Positions 1 to 5,754 of a stretch of 5,964 nucleotides of DNA are shown one piece after another. The translations under genes and the position numbers were made by a program. The stretch spans positions 1 through 5,964 of the forward strand of contig JAATVM010000172.1 of NCBI GenBank assembly GCA_014523495.1, given 5' to 3'. This stretch comes from Nitrososphaerales archaeon TH1920 (GTDB taxonomy: Archaea; Thermoproteota; Nitrososphaeria; Nitrososphaerales; Nitrososphaeraceae). Numbering within the stretch: the stretch's first letter is position 1; each line of letters opens with the position of its first letter. Below the pieces are notes generated by a model, which had not been told where the DNA came from, did not search any database, and saw only the letters and a list, made by a program, of their open reading frames with translations.

Positions 1-1314
1 ATATGCATAAGCAATTTCATCGTTGCCAGAATATGATACAGTATACGCTGTTTCCTTATCATAATAGATAGGACCTGTAGTCGAAACTAGTAGTATCTTA
101 GTATAGTCAGGCACTATGACGATTTTATTACTCTTTAGTTTGCTTTCAAAGATCCGTACATTAGCGACCTCGCTATAACTACTAATAATACTATCATCGA
201 CACCCAACGGAAAAAGAATTCTTACTAAAATATTTGACGTGGTTTTTTTCTTCAACACTTCTAGGATACTTTGTGTTTCCTTTCTCACCAAGGTATCCAT
301 AGTAGAGAATAAAATAGTGATATTGTCTTTTGTGCCTTTTATTATCTCATCAATACGATCCTCTACCAAATTGAAATCTTGTATGTCTTCTGTATGCAAT
401 CGATCCTCTTCGAGAAGATCATTTTTGTCTTTGGCTGAAATATTGTTCCAATATTTTGCTTCATAGTCTTCTGTCATTGAATTCTCCCAGTTATCGCTTA
501 ATATATGAATAAGTTTGTAATACCAAAATATTGAGGCTAGAATGCATAGATAGGCGAACGACCACATTCCTTCCCATATCAGTTCAGTCTTTGAAAGAAA
601 TTCATCACTAACATACGCAATATACAAATAGAAAAAATCTGTGATAATTGTTAATATCATGAAAGCGGCAAATAATATCCAATGATAGATATAAGGATTA
701 TTTCTAGGTAACTTCGTTAGGATGAGAATTGAAAGAGATAATAAAAAAGCATCGCTGTAGTTGAATATTATATCAAGCACAATTTCAGACCACTGGGATT
801 GAAAATCAACGTCCTGGATAAAAAATAGTATACTTAGTGTTACAGGTAACACAAATACGGGCGTTACTACAAACAGAATCACTTTGCGTTTTATTTTTCC
901 TTCTCTTTTAATATTCTTGAATGATCTGTAGGTAAATAGAATTAGAGGTGCATAGCCTGCAAGATAGAAAATTTCCCCGACACCTGGGTATGGAGCATCC
1001 GTATTTAATACAATTTGATAATACGAATAGGTAAATTCACCAAGACACCATAGGGTTAATGCTACGAAAAGCCACTTAAATCTCTGAACTTCTCTCTTTC
1101 CAGGATTCGAAAGTATTGTAAACAGTAATAAACAGGAAGATGATCCTAACAAAACTGCCGAGGTTGTGCCGATGTATTTGTCGGCATCAGTAATAAATAG
1201 TATTATATGTATAAACACGATAGCTACGCCTATAGCAATTATAAATCCGAGAAACAAATATTTCATTTCATACTTTATTTTAAAAGCGGATTCAATATTT
1301 TTTGTCTTGCTCAA
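1..1314 (-). CDS. Eight-helix membrane sensor protein, possibly a sensor histidine kinase (C-terminus beyond the window)
   Basis: The frame is open from 1314 to the left edge, about 438 residues without a stop, so the 3' end is missing. Numbered from the ATG at 1266, hydrophobic helices lie near residues 1-24, 31-53, 64-88, 95-116, 128-150, 159-183, 192-219 and 229-252. The third and fourth helices carry a WCLGE..YSYYQIVL...APYPGVGEIFYLAGY pattern that I associate with multi-pass sensor domains of bacterial and archaeal diguanylate cyclases and kinases. Residues 253-310 are acidic and probably helical. Residues 313-422 alternate strands and helices (NITILFST, NILVRILFPL, KIVIVPDYTKILLVST), resembling the TrmB/PLD-like sensing domain found before the kinase core in many Nitrososphaeria kinases. 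No kinase motif is visible before the edge, so the output domain is inferred. Start: TTG at 1314 lies 27 nt below a TATA-like box; ATG at 1266 would start directly at helix 1 and is a good alternative. Confidence 0.75.
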   Translation of the reverse strand, partial: MSKTKNIESAFKIKYEMKYLFLGFIIAIGVAIVFIHIILFITDADKYIGTTSAVLLGSSSCLLLFTILSNPGKREVQRFKWLFVALTLWCLGEFTYSYYQIVLNTDAPYPGVGEIFYLAGYAPLILFTYRSFKNIKREGKIKRKVILFVVTPVFVLPVTLSILFFIQDVDFQSQWSEIVLDIIFNYSDAFLLSLSILILTKLPRNNPYIYHWILFAAFMILTIITDFFYLYIAYVSDEFLSKTELIWEGMWSFAYLCILASIFWYYKLIHILSDNWENSMTEDYEAKYWNNISAKDKNDLLEEDRLHTEDIQDFNLVEDRIDEIIKGTKDNITILFSTMDTLVRKETQSILEVLKKKTTSNILVRILFPLGVDDSIISSYSEVANVRIFESKLKSNKIVIVPDYTKILLVSTTGPIYYDKETAYTVSYSGNDEIAYAY

Positions 1315-1539
1315 TTAAATACGAATCCCCTGCAAATTATTTAAACTCATCCTCGATAATATACTGATAATATACTGTAAGATGCATTCTAACTGATATA
1401 TCTTAGAATTTTTCTCCTTTAGAGTACTGTAGTCGTTGATTGACTCAGCAAGTACCGATGTTCCCTTAACTAGATTATTTGCTTGATTCTCCAGTACTAC
1501 ATATAACCCAAGTATTTTTGAAGATGCATTGGCTATCAA
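1315..1539 (-). CDS. Doubtful small helical ORF upstream of the sensor gene
   Basis: This is a 74-residue frame with a TTG start, bounded upstream by TGA at 1543-1545. I do not recognise the product. It is rich in Leu, Ile, Ser and Asn, probably all helical, with no transmembrane segment, cysteine pair or motif. Its TAA stop (1315-1317) directly abuts the TTG proposed as the start of the sensor gene, in the same frame, which could mean translational coupling or an old continuous frame. Against it: no ATG at the start, the sensor's TATA box lies inside it, and its 5' end overlaps the plus-strand remnant at 1522-1776. It may be a decayed gene end or chance. Confidence 0.25.
   Translation of the reverse strand: MIANASSKILGLYVVLENQANNLVKGTSVLAESINDYSTLKEKNSKIYQLECILQYIISILSRMSLNNLQGIRI
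1337..1345 (-). promoter_or_regulatory. Candidate TATA box for the membrane sensor gene
   Basis: On the minus strand this reads TTTAAATAA. Its centre is about 27 nt upstream of the TTG at 1314, the spacing expected for a leaderless archaeal transcript. It supports the TTG start. A weaker AT-rich stretch near 1293-1301 would be similarly placed for the ATG at 1266. Confidence 0.35.
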
Positions 1540-1776
1540 TCTTCAACATCCAAGGCTATGATGGTTGCTACAATGGTTCCAGAGAAATAATCGATTTTCG
1601 CGATATCGTACTTTGGTACTAATTCTCCTATTTTCGAGAATCATTTGCCTGTAGTTGAAAAAATGGTCAAGTCATTTCAAATATATGGTAAAGGGCCTAT
1701 AATACAGGAAGATAATGATAATAGCTCATCATCTATATTACAGGAAGATAATTGCTCATCTATATTGCATATTTAA
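1522..1776 (+). pseudogene. C-terminal remnant of a PsbP-like secreted protein
   Basis: Reading the plus strand in one frame gives KAMMVATMVPEK, a TAA stop at 1588-1590, then IFAISYFGTNSPIFENH followed directly by LPVVEKMVKSFQI, and a low-complexity acidic/serine tail to TAA at 1774-1776. The segment with a strand, FGT, then LP.V.KMV.SFQI resembles the C-terminal end of PsbP-like or DUF-type lipoproteins frequent in Nitrososphaeria, where a final amphipathic helix reads roughly LP.I.KMI.SF.I. There is no start, signal peptide or N-terminal domain; TGA at 1519-1521 closes the frame upstream. I read it as a truncated, stop-interrupted relic. The family name is from memory of the pattern and is tentative. 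It overlaps the 3' end of purD by 17 nt, tail to tail. Confidence 0.45.
1703..1766 (+). repeat. Imperfect in-frame tandem duplication in the tail of the relic gene
   Basis: The unit TACAGGAAGATAAT is found at 1703-1716 and again at 1739-1752, each followed by GCTCATC and TATATT. The first unit is 36 nt and the second 27 nt; the difference is 9 nt, so both keep the reading frame (LQEDN..SS.I repeated). It looks like a local duplication with a three-codon deletion. Confidence 0.6.
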
Positions 1777-3049
1777 TACCTTTTAATGCAATATCATTTC
1801 TATAATATTCTTCATTTTCTCCCCAGTGTATCTGAGATACAACGGAATAGGATCTATTTTTGGCTCCCTCAAGAGTATCACCCAATGATGTAACTGATAA
1901 TACTCTACCGCCATTAGTTAGTATTTCTCCCCTTGAATTTTTTTTAGTTCCTGAATGAAATACACACGTGCAGTCATCGGGATTGAACTCTAATCCATGA
2001 ATAACTTTTCCTGACTGATATTTTCCAGGATAACCCTTTGAAGCCATAACTATGGAAACTGAGTGTTTATCCTTCCATTTAATTGGCGGCATCGATTCAA
2101 GTTTTTCATCCATGGCTGCTTCCAGATACTGTAATAAGTTACTATCCATTCTTGGCAAAATGGATTGACATTCAGGATCGCCCATTCTAACATTAAATTC
2201 TAGCACATAAGGTTCATTTGAACCACGCTCTATCATGAGACCTGCATATAGAAAACCTTTGAATTTAATTCCGAGATCATTTAACCCTTTTATTGTTGGT
2301 TGCATTATTTTATCCATTATCTTGTTACTCAGATTTTCTGTGACTAGAGGCGTTGGAGAATAACTTCCCATCCCACCAGTATTTGGTCCTTTATCTCCAT
2401 CCAAAATATTCTTGTGGTCCTGGCTTGATGCCAATGGAATTATAGATCTTCCATCACATAAAGCAATAAAAGAAGCCTCATCTCCATAAATCCTCTCTTC
2501 TATAACAATCTTATTGCCAGAATTTGTAAATTCGTTATTGACAAAGATCTTGTATATAGCTTCAGTTGCCTCATTACCATTGTCACATACGAAAACTCCC
2601 TTACCGGCGGCCAGACCATCAACCTTGACAACCACATTTTTTGATGATGAGTGGACATGCTTTATTGCACTATTTGGATCTGAAAATATTGAAAAAGATG
2701 CTGTTTGGATTCCCATGTTACGCATAAAAAGTTTTGCGAATACTTTACTTGATTCTAACCTGGAAGCATTTCTGTTAGGACCAAATATAGGCAGTTGACC
2801 CTCTTCAAATATATCGACAATTCCCAATGAAAGAGGTTTTTCAGGTCCCACTATGGTAAAAGAATTGTTTTTCTTTGCAAATTCAAAAAGTTTCATTATA
2901 TCATCAGAATCTATTTCAACATTTTTTTCCGTACCTCCATTCCCTGGAGCAAAAAAAACTTTTTTTTTCGTATCATTTGAGAGCTTCCATCCTATGGAAT
3001 GTTCTCTTCCTCCAGAACCTACAATCAAGATGTTGTCATATTGTTTCAA
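1760..3049 (-). CDS. purD: Phosphoribosylamine--glycine ligase (GAR synthetase)
   Basis: This cytosolic ATP-grasp enzyme joins glycine to 5-phosphoribosylamine, forming glycinamide ribonucleotide in de novo purine synthesis. The 429 residues match the usual family length. Visible signatures: GSGGREHS at 11-18 (N domain), PGNGGT at 35-40, VGPE at 67-70, VKVDGLAAGKGV at 141-152 (ATP-grasp B domain), EE..G.EAS at 184-193, QDHK at 210-213, GPNTGGMGSY at 221-230, and LEFNVRMGDPE at 283-293 with the metal/ATP ligands E and N; GGRVLSVT at 380-387 is the C domain. The start is TTG at 3049: a TAG lies two codons upstream, and no ATG exists before the GSGGREH motif, so a non-ATG start is forced. The upstream SWIM gene ends 39 nt before, so co-transcription is likely. 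Nothing suggests loss of activity. Confidence 0.95.
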   Translation of the reverse strand: MKQYDNILIVGSGGREHSIGWKLSNDTKKKVFFAPGNGGTEKNVEIDSDDIMKLFEFAKKNNSFTIVGPEKPLSLGIVDIFEEGQLPIFGPNRNASRLESSKVFAKLFMRNMGIQTASFSIFSDPNSAIKHVHSSSKNVVVKVDGLAAGKGVFVCDNGNEATEAIYKIFVNNEFTNSGNKIVIEERIYGDEASFIALCDGRSIIPLASSQDHKNILDGDKGPNTGGMGSYSPTPLVTENLSNKIMDKIMQPTIKGLNDLGIKFKGFLYAGLMIERGSNEPYVLEFNVRMGDPECQSILPRMDSNLLQYLEAAMDEKLESMPPIKWKDKHSVSIVMASKGYPGKYQSGKVIHGLEFNPDDCTCVFHSGTKKNSRGEILTNGGRVLSVTSLGDTLEGAKNRSYSVVSQIHWGENEEYYRNDIALKGIKYAI

Positions 3050-3088
3050 TCTCTATCATGAATTAAGTATTCAACAAAAATGCCCAAA

Positions 3089-3328
3089 TTAACCTAAATC
3101 CCCTTTTTCATTTCGAATCATCAGATAATTATCATTGACCACTGATTTTACAAAATCATAATATTCCGAATCAGAAAAGTGAATCGTGTCAACTCTTGAA
3201 TTTATTTTTTCTTTAACAAATTCTAAATGATAACACATACCCAGACCCGATAGGGTTCTATAATAATAATCGTTACATGAACAATAACCCAAGTCTAAAT
3301 CAATCCAATATTCATGATGCTTTCCCAC
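3089..3328 (-). CDS. Small SWIM-type zinc-finger protein, start unresolved
   Basis: The frame encodes a CxCx(n)CxH SWIM zinc finger: with GTG at 3328 as residue 1, the ligands are C16, C18, C32 and H34, in YCSCNDYYYRTLSGLGMCYH. SWIM domains bind DNA or protein partners; the role here is unknown. Similar short archaeal proteins are common, but I cannot name one. The same frame stays open upstream to TAA at 3413-3415 and reads KCHLFEPSNKIIWTIVGKHHEYW across the GTG, which looks like genuine N-terminal strand sequence of the domain, so 3328 is probably too late. No ATG, GTG or TTG is in that frame further up. An ATG at 3423 that overlaps the preceding gene's stop (ATGA) is in a different frame. 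The gene lies between the cyclophilin-like gene and purD, all on one strand. The C-terminal half (35-79) is acidic and unassigned. Confidence 0.65.
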   Translation of the reverse strand: MGKHHEYWIDLDLGYCSCNDYYYRTLSGLGMCYHLEFVKEKINSRVDTIHFSDSEYYDFVKSVVNDNYLMIRNEKGDLG

Positions 3329-3419
3329 GATGGTCCAGATAATTTTGTTGCTAGGTTCAAATAAATGACACTTGAGCGATGGAAATATTGGTGATATGCA
3401 CCCCTTACCTGATTATTTG

Positions 3420-3869
3420 TCATGAAGAGGCCCGCTTTATAAATATGATTTCCCCCGAATCAACTGATTCTAACAAAAGAGGATCCTCAACACAGTGACC
3501 TATGTGATTCATGTTGATTCCTTTAATATCTTGCAACACGATACAAATTGAACCGTTCGAAACCATGAATCCCAAATCTCCCCTCTTAAATATCGATTTC
3601 TGTTTTTCTGCGCCTACTGTCAAACCTGTTTCCACATATCCTATATTACGTCCCAAAAAATGCAATCTTCCGGAAATAGGCATTATTTTGATTATGTTAG
3701 AGAAAGTTATTGGGGATAGATGACGAACAAGTTCAAATACCATTTTCCCCTTTCCAACAGCTTCAAATGCCACATGAATTCTTGAGACAGAGTTTGGATT
3801 GATCCAGATCATTCCTAATTCTAATTTACTTTCCAGATGACTATTAATTTGTTCATTTATTAGCAACAT
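3420..3869 (-). CDS. TM1367-like cyclophilin-fold protein
   Basis: This 149-residue protein resembles the small cyclophilin-like fold family typified by TM1367 (Cyclophil_like): the C-terminal half has KRGDLGFMVSNGSICIVLQD at 96-115 (family pattern GD(V/L)G(Y/F)....G..(C/L)(I/L)), and it ends in the characteristic strand IIFIKRASS at 141-149. The family has a cyclophilin-like beta barrel but no demonstrated prolyl isomerase activity; the role is unknown. No signal peptide or membrane helix is seen. The domain starts near residue 28, so residues 1-20 are extra. ATG at 3869 is used here; M20 (3812) is an alternative, and the TATA-like TATATAAT only 7 nt upstream of 3869 would suit a start near 3812 better. 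The stop overlaps an ATG (ATGA) at the next gene, suggesting an operon. Confidence 0.7.
   Translation of the reverse strand: MLLINEQINSHLESKLELGMIWINPNSVSRIHVAFEAVGKGKMVFELVRHLSPITFSNIIKIMPISGRLHFLGRNIGYVETGLTVGAEKQKSIFKRGDLGFMVSNGSICIVLQDIKGINMNHIGHCVEDPLLLESVDSGEIIFIKRASS
3437..3445 (-). promoter_or_regulatory. Possible internal TATA box before the SWIM gene and purD
   Basis: The minus strand reads ATTTATAAA within the end of the cyclophilin-like gene. A transcript from it would start near 3414-3416, just below the ATG at 3423 and above the SWIM frame. It could give the SWIM gene and purD their own promoter. The evidence is sequence resemblance and position only. Confidence 0.3.
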
Positions 3870-3872
3870 TTA

Positions 3873-3880
3873 ATTATATA
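3873..3880 (+). promoter_or_regulatory. TATA box for rpoK in the divergent spacer
   Basis: ATTATATA in the short gap between the divergent cyclophilin-like gene and rpoK. Its centre (about 3877) is 26 nt above TTG 3903, the classic leaderless spacing, and only 14 nt above TTG 3891. The near-palindromic AT run could also be read from the minus strand. Confidence 0.55.
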
Positions 3881-3902
3881 TTCACTTTTTTTGGTTTTAT
3901 TC

Positions 3903-4388
3903 TTGGTTTTAAGACGTTCTTCCTCTGGAAAAAATAAGGAAAAAAAACAGCCCAAAGTAAAAAAACTGCCCAAAGTAAAAAGAAATGAAAAAATAAGGAT
4001 TAAAAATTCTCAAGAAAAAGAAAAGAGGAGTAAAAAAACCAAAATTGAGAAATTAGAATCTATTGAAGAGTCAAAAAGCAGTAGGCCAAAGGACGAAGTA
4101 GTAGTTTATCCAGAAATGGACTTTGAATCAAGGGAAATAACACCACAAGACAGCCAAGTCTTGATAGGCCCTCCAACATTAACTCGATTTGAACGTGCGA
4201 GAATAATAGGTGCAAGATCATTGCAACTCTCTTTAGGTGCACCTATCTTAGTTGATTCAACAAAGAGGTTTAATGATACGATATCAATTGCTGTTGCAGA
4301 GCTAGATGCAAAGGTTTTGCCTATTTCAATCAGAAGAATATTACCAAATGGACTATACCAAGACATACCCATAGAATGGTTAAAGTGA
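3903..4388 (+). CDS. rpoK: DNA-directed RNA polymerase subunit K (Rpb6/omega family) with lysine-rich N-terminal extension
   Basis: RpoK is the archaeal counterpart of Rpb6 and bacterial omega; it clamps the large subunit and helps assemble RNA polymerase. The conserved domain fills the last 69 residues: LTRFERARIIGARSLQLSLGAP, then ILVD, ISIAVAELDAKVLPISIRR and the terminal IPIEWLK. In front are about 90 residues of unconserved sequence, the first 55 very rich in lysine with two adjacent KxPKVK units, then an acidic stretch (DEVVVYPEMDF). Rpb6 commonly carries a disordered charged tail, but this one is long for an archaeon. The start is TTG 3903, chosen because a TATA box lies 26 nt upstream; TTG 3891 adds four residues. 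The first ATG (4116) would give a roughly 90-residue protein without the basic tail. No promoter-like signal for that start was noticed. Confidence 0.9.
   Translation: MVLRRSSSGKNKEKKQPKVKKLPKVKRNEKIRIKNSQEKEKRSKKTKIEKLESIEESKSSRPKDEVVVYPEMDFESREITPQDSQVLIGPPTLTRFERARIIGARSLQLSLGAPILVDSTKRFNDTISIAVAELDAKVLPISIRRILPNGLYQDIPIEWLK
3945..3980 (+). repeat. 18-nt tandem repeat in the lysine tail of rpoK
   Basis: Two head-to-tail 18-nt units (3945-3962, 3963-3980) differ at one base (CAG/CTG) and encode KQPKVK and KLPKVK. Near-identity at the DNA level suggests a recent in-frame duplication extending the basic tail. Confidence 0.7.
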
Positions 4389-4440
4389 GGAAAGATTATT
4401 CACGACAAATATTCGTTGTTACGAGATTCATAATTGGCAG

Positions 4441-4493
4441 ACTTGATTTCATGTAAGTAATGGAAATTGTGAGTACCTATTATTGAATCAAGT
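4441..4493. repeat. Inverted repeat upstream of the carA promoter
   Basis: ACTTGATTTC at 4441-4450 is complementary to GAATCAAGT at 4485-4493 with one bulged base, 34 nt between the arms. It ends about 8 nt before the carA TATA box, a position suited to a regulator site, but an operator role is only inferred. Confidence 0.35.
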
Positions 4494-4500
4494 TAGGAAA

Positions 4501-4510
4501 ATTTAAATTT
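4501..4510 (+). promoter_or_regulatory. carA: TATA box of carA
   Basis: ATTTAAATTT preceded by GGAAA (a possible purine-rich BRE). Its centre is about 22 nt above the ATG at 4528, so the carA mRNA is probably leaderless or nearly so; no Shine-Dalgarno sequence precedes this ATG. Confidence 0.55.
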
Positions 4511-4527
4511 CGATATTTTACAACTCT

Positions 4528-5754
4528 ATGAGGGTCAAAATTCCTACAATTCATGGTAATCACATAGGCCTTAATGCGACGATCATTTTGGAAGATGGTT
4601 CAACGTACCGAGGGACTGGTTTTGGCTATCCAAAAACAGTTGGCGGCGAATTCGTTTTTAATACTGGCATGGTGGGTTATACTGAGACTTTAACCGATCC
4701 TTCTTATAAAGGGCAAGTATTGTGTTTGACTTATCCACTCATTGGAAACTATGGAGTACCGAGCAAATCCATTATGGATAACTACGGACTGCCAAAATAT
4801 TTCGAATCTGATAAGATTCAAGTTTCAGGATTAGTAGTTCACGAGCTGTCTAATGTAGCAAATCATAGAGAATGCGATAAAACTTTAGATCAATGGTTAT
4901 ACGATGAAAGAATACCAGGAATAAGTGGGATTGACACACGCGATTTAACTAAAAAAATTAGAATAAAGGGAGTGATGAAAGGTGCTCTCTCAGTTTCAGA
5001 AAATCAGATAAACACAAAAGATCTACTGGATACTATTAAAAGGACTAGATATGATGGATTTAACTTCATGTCTCAAGTATCCGTTGGGAAAACAATAGAG
5101 TATGGGGATCCTTCCTTAGAGCCCATAGTATTAATTGACACAGGCACAAAATATAGCATTATTCGCAATATTTTACGAATAGGCTACAGAGTTGTACGGG
5201 TTCCATGGGATATACCTTTTAACAAGATTATTTCACATAAACCAAAAGGTATTATAATAAGTAACGGTCCTGGCGATCCAAAAATGTGCAACAGTACAAT
5301 AGAAACTGTCGTTAAATTATTTAATTCATCATTACCAATATTAGGAATATGTTTGGGAAACCAAATTATTGCACTTGCTGCAGGAGGAGATACATATAAG
5401 CTAAAATTTGGACACAGAGGTCAAAATAAAGGCTGTACTGAAGTCGGTACCAATCAAACGTTTATTACAAGCCAAAATCACGGATATGGGGTAAAATCAA
5501 ATACACTTGATAAAACTGGATTTAAAGCATGGTACATCAATTCTGATGACAATACTATTGAAGGTATCAGACATGAATCAAAACCTATAATCGCAGTGCA
5601 GTTTCATCCTGAAGCATCTCCTGGTCCATATGATTGCATCCACATATTCGAAAGTTTTAAAGATCTTGTTGAAAATAAAGCAGCAACAGAAAAGTCTATT
5701 CAAAGTGATAAAGTTAATGGAGGTAGGAAAATTTTCCAAAGAATGAATCGATAA
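4528..5754 (+). CDS. carA: Carbamoyl-phosphate synthase small (glutaminase) subunit
   Basis: CarA hydrolyses glutamine and passes ammonia through a tunnel to CarB for carbamoyl phosphate synthesis, feeding pyrimidines and arginine. The N-terminal domain shows LEDGSTYRGTGFG at 21-33 and EFVFNTGMVGYTETLTDPSY at 41-60. The class I glutamine amidotransferase domain has SNGPGDP near 249, the nucleophile C275 in GICLGNQ, TYKLKFGHRGQN after it, SQNHGYGV, and the catalytic H360 and E362 in QFHPEASPGP. All three triad members are present, so it should be active. GICLGNQ in place of the bacterial GICLGHQ is not at a catalytic position. At 408 residues it is somewhat longer than E. coli CarA, with a charged tail of about 25 residues that overlaps carB. 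ATG 4528 is supported by the TATA box upstream. carB follows directly, so the two are probably co-transcribed. Confidence 0.95.
   Translation: MRVKIPTIHGNHIGLNATIILEDGSTYRGTGFGYPKTVGGEFVFNTGMVGYTETLTDPSYKGQVLCLTYPLIGNYGVPSKSIMDNYGLPKYFESDKIQVSGLVVHELSNVANHRECDKTLDQWLYDERIPGISGIDTRDLTKKIRIKGVMKGALSVSENQINTKDLLDTIKRTRYDGFNFMSQVSVGKTIEYGDPSLEPIVLIDTGTKYSIIRNILRIGYRVVRVPWDIPFNKIISHKPKGIIISNGPGDPKMCNSTIETVVKLFNSSLPILGICLGNQIIALAAGGDTYKLKFGHRGQNKGCTEVGTNQTFITSQNHGYGVKSNTLDKTGFKAWYINSDDNTIEGIRHESKPIIAVQFHPEASPGPYDCIHIFESFKDLVENKAATEKSIQSDKVNGGRKIFQRMNR
5719..5724 (+). promoter_or_regulatory. carB: Shine-Dalgarno sequence before carB, inside carA
   Basis: GGAGGT is a strong match to the archaeal 16S tail. 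It lies 8 nt before codon 5733, exactly where the conserved CarB N-terminus (PKNESIKK) begins, yet the triplet at 5733 is TTT and not a start codon. It suggests where carB translation should begin. Confidence 0.5.

Larger units (their letters stand above)
4389..4527. other. rpoK-carA intergenic region
   Basis: This 139-nt gap holds no reading frame or RNA gene I can support. Its visible contents are an inverted repeat (4441-4450 with 4485-4493) and the carA TATA box. No GC-rich hairpin followed by a T run is seen after rpoK. Confidence 0.5.

Noticed and set aside
239..466. Plus-strand 75-residue frame
   Set aside because: It is antisense to the cytoplasmic domain of the long membrane-sensor frame, with low-complexity Phe/Ser composition.
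1585..1625. TAA at 1588 and nearby hairpins (GTAC-TTTG-GTAC) as an intron rescuing the plus-strand frame
   Set aside because: The frame is the same on both sides of the stop, and no pair of 3-nt bulges with a 4-bp helix could be placed; also there is no start upstream.
2514..3092. Plus-strand reading frames across purD
   Set aside because: They lie antisense to a complete, motif-rich purD and show no recognisable domain.
3390..3402. Hairpin GGUG-CAUAU-CACC near the SWIM gene start as a second BHB intron
   Set aside because: No 4-nt partner for a central helix lies at the correct offsets on either side, so the bulge-helix-bulge geometry fails.
4060..4372. Minus-strand reading frames across rpoK
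   Set aside because: Antisense to the conserved RpoK domain, with no motif or promoter.
5344..5364. GICLGNQ in CarA as loss of a catalytic histidine
   Set aside because: The catalytic histidine is in the QFHPE motif (H360), which is intact; Asn at this position is, to my knowledge, common in archaeal CarA.
5726..5737. Perfect palindrome GGAAAATTTTCC before carB as an intron or terminator
   Set aside because: Flanking bases cannot form the central helix of a BHB, and it lies within the carA coding sequence and the carB ribosome-binding region with no T run after it.
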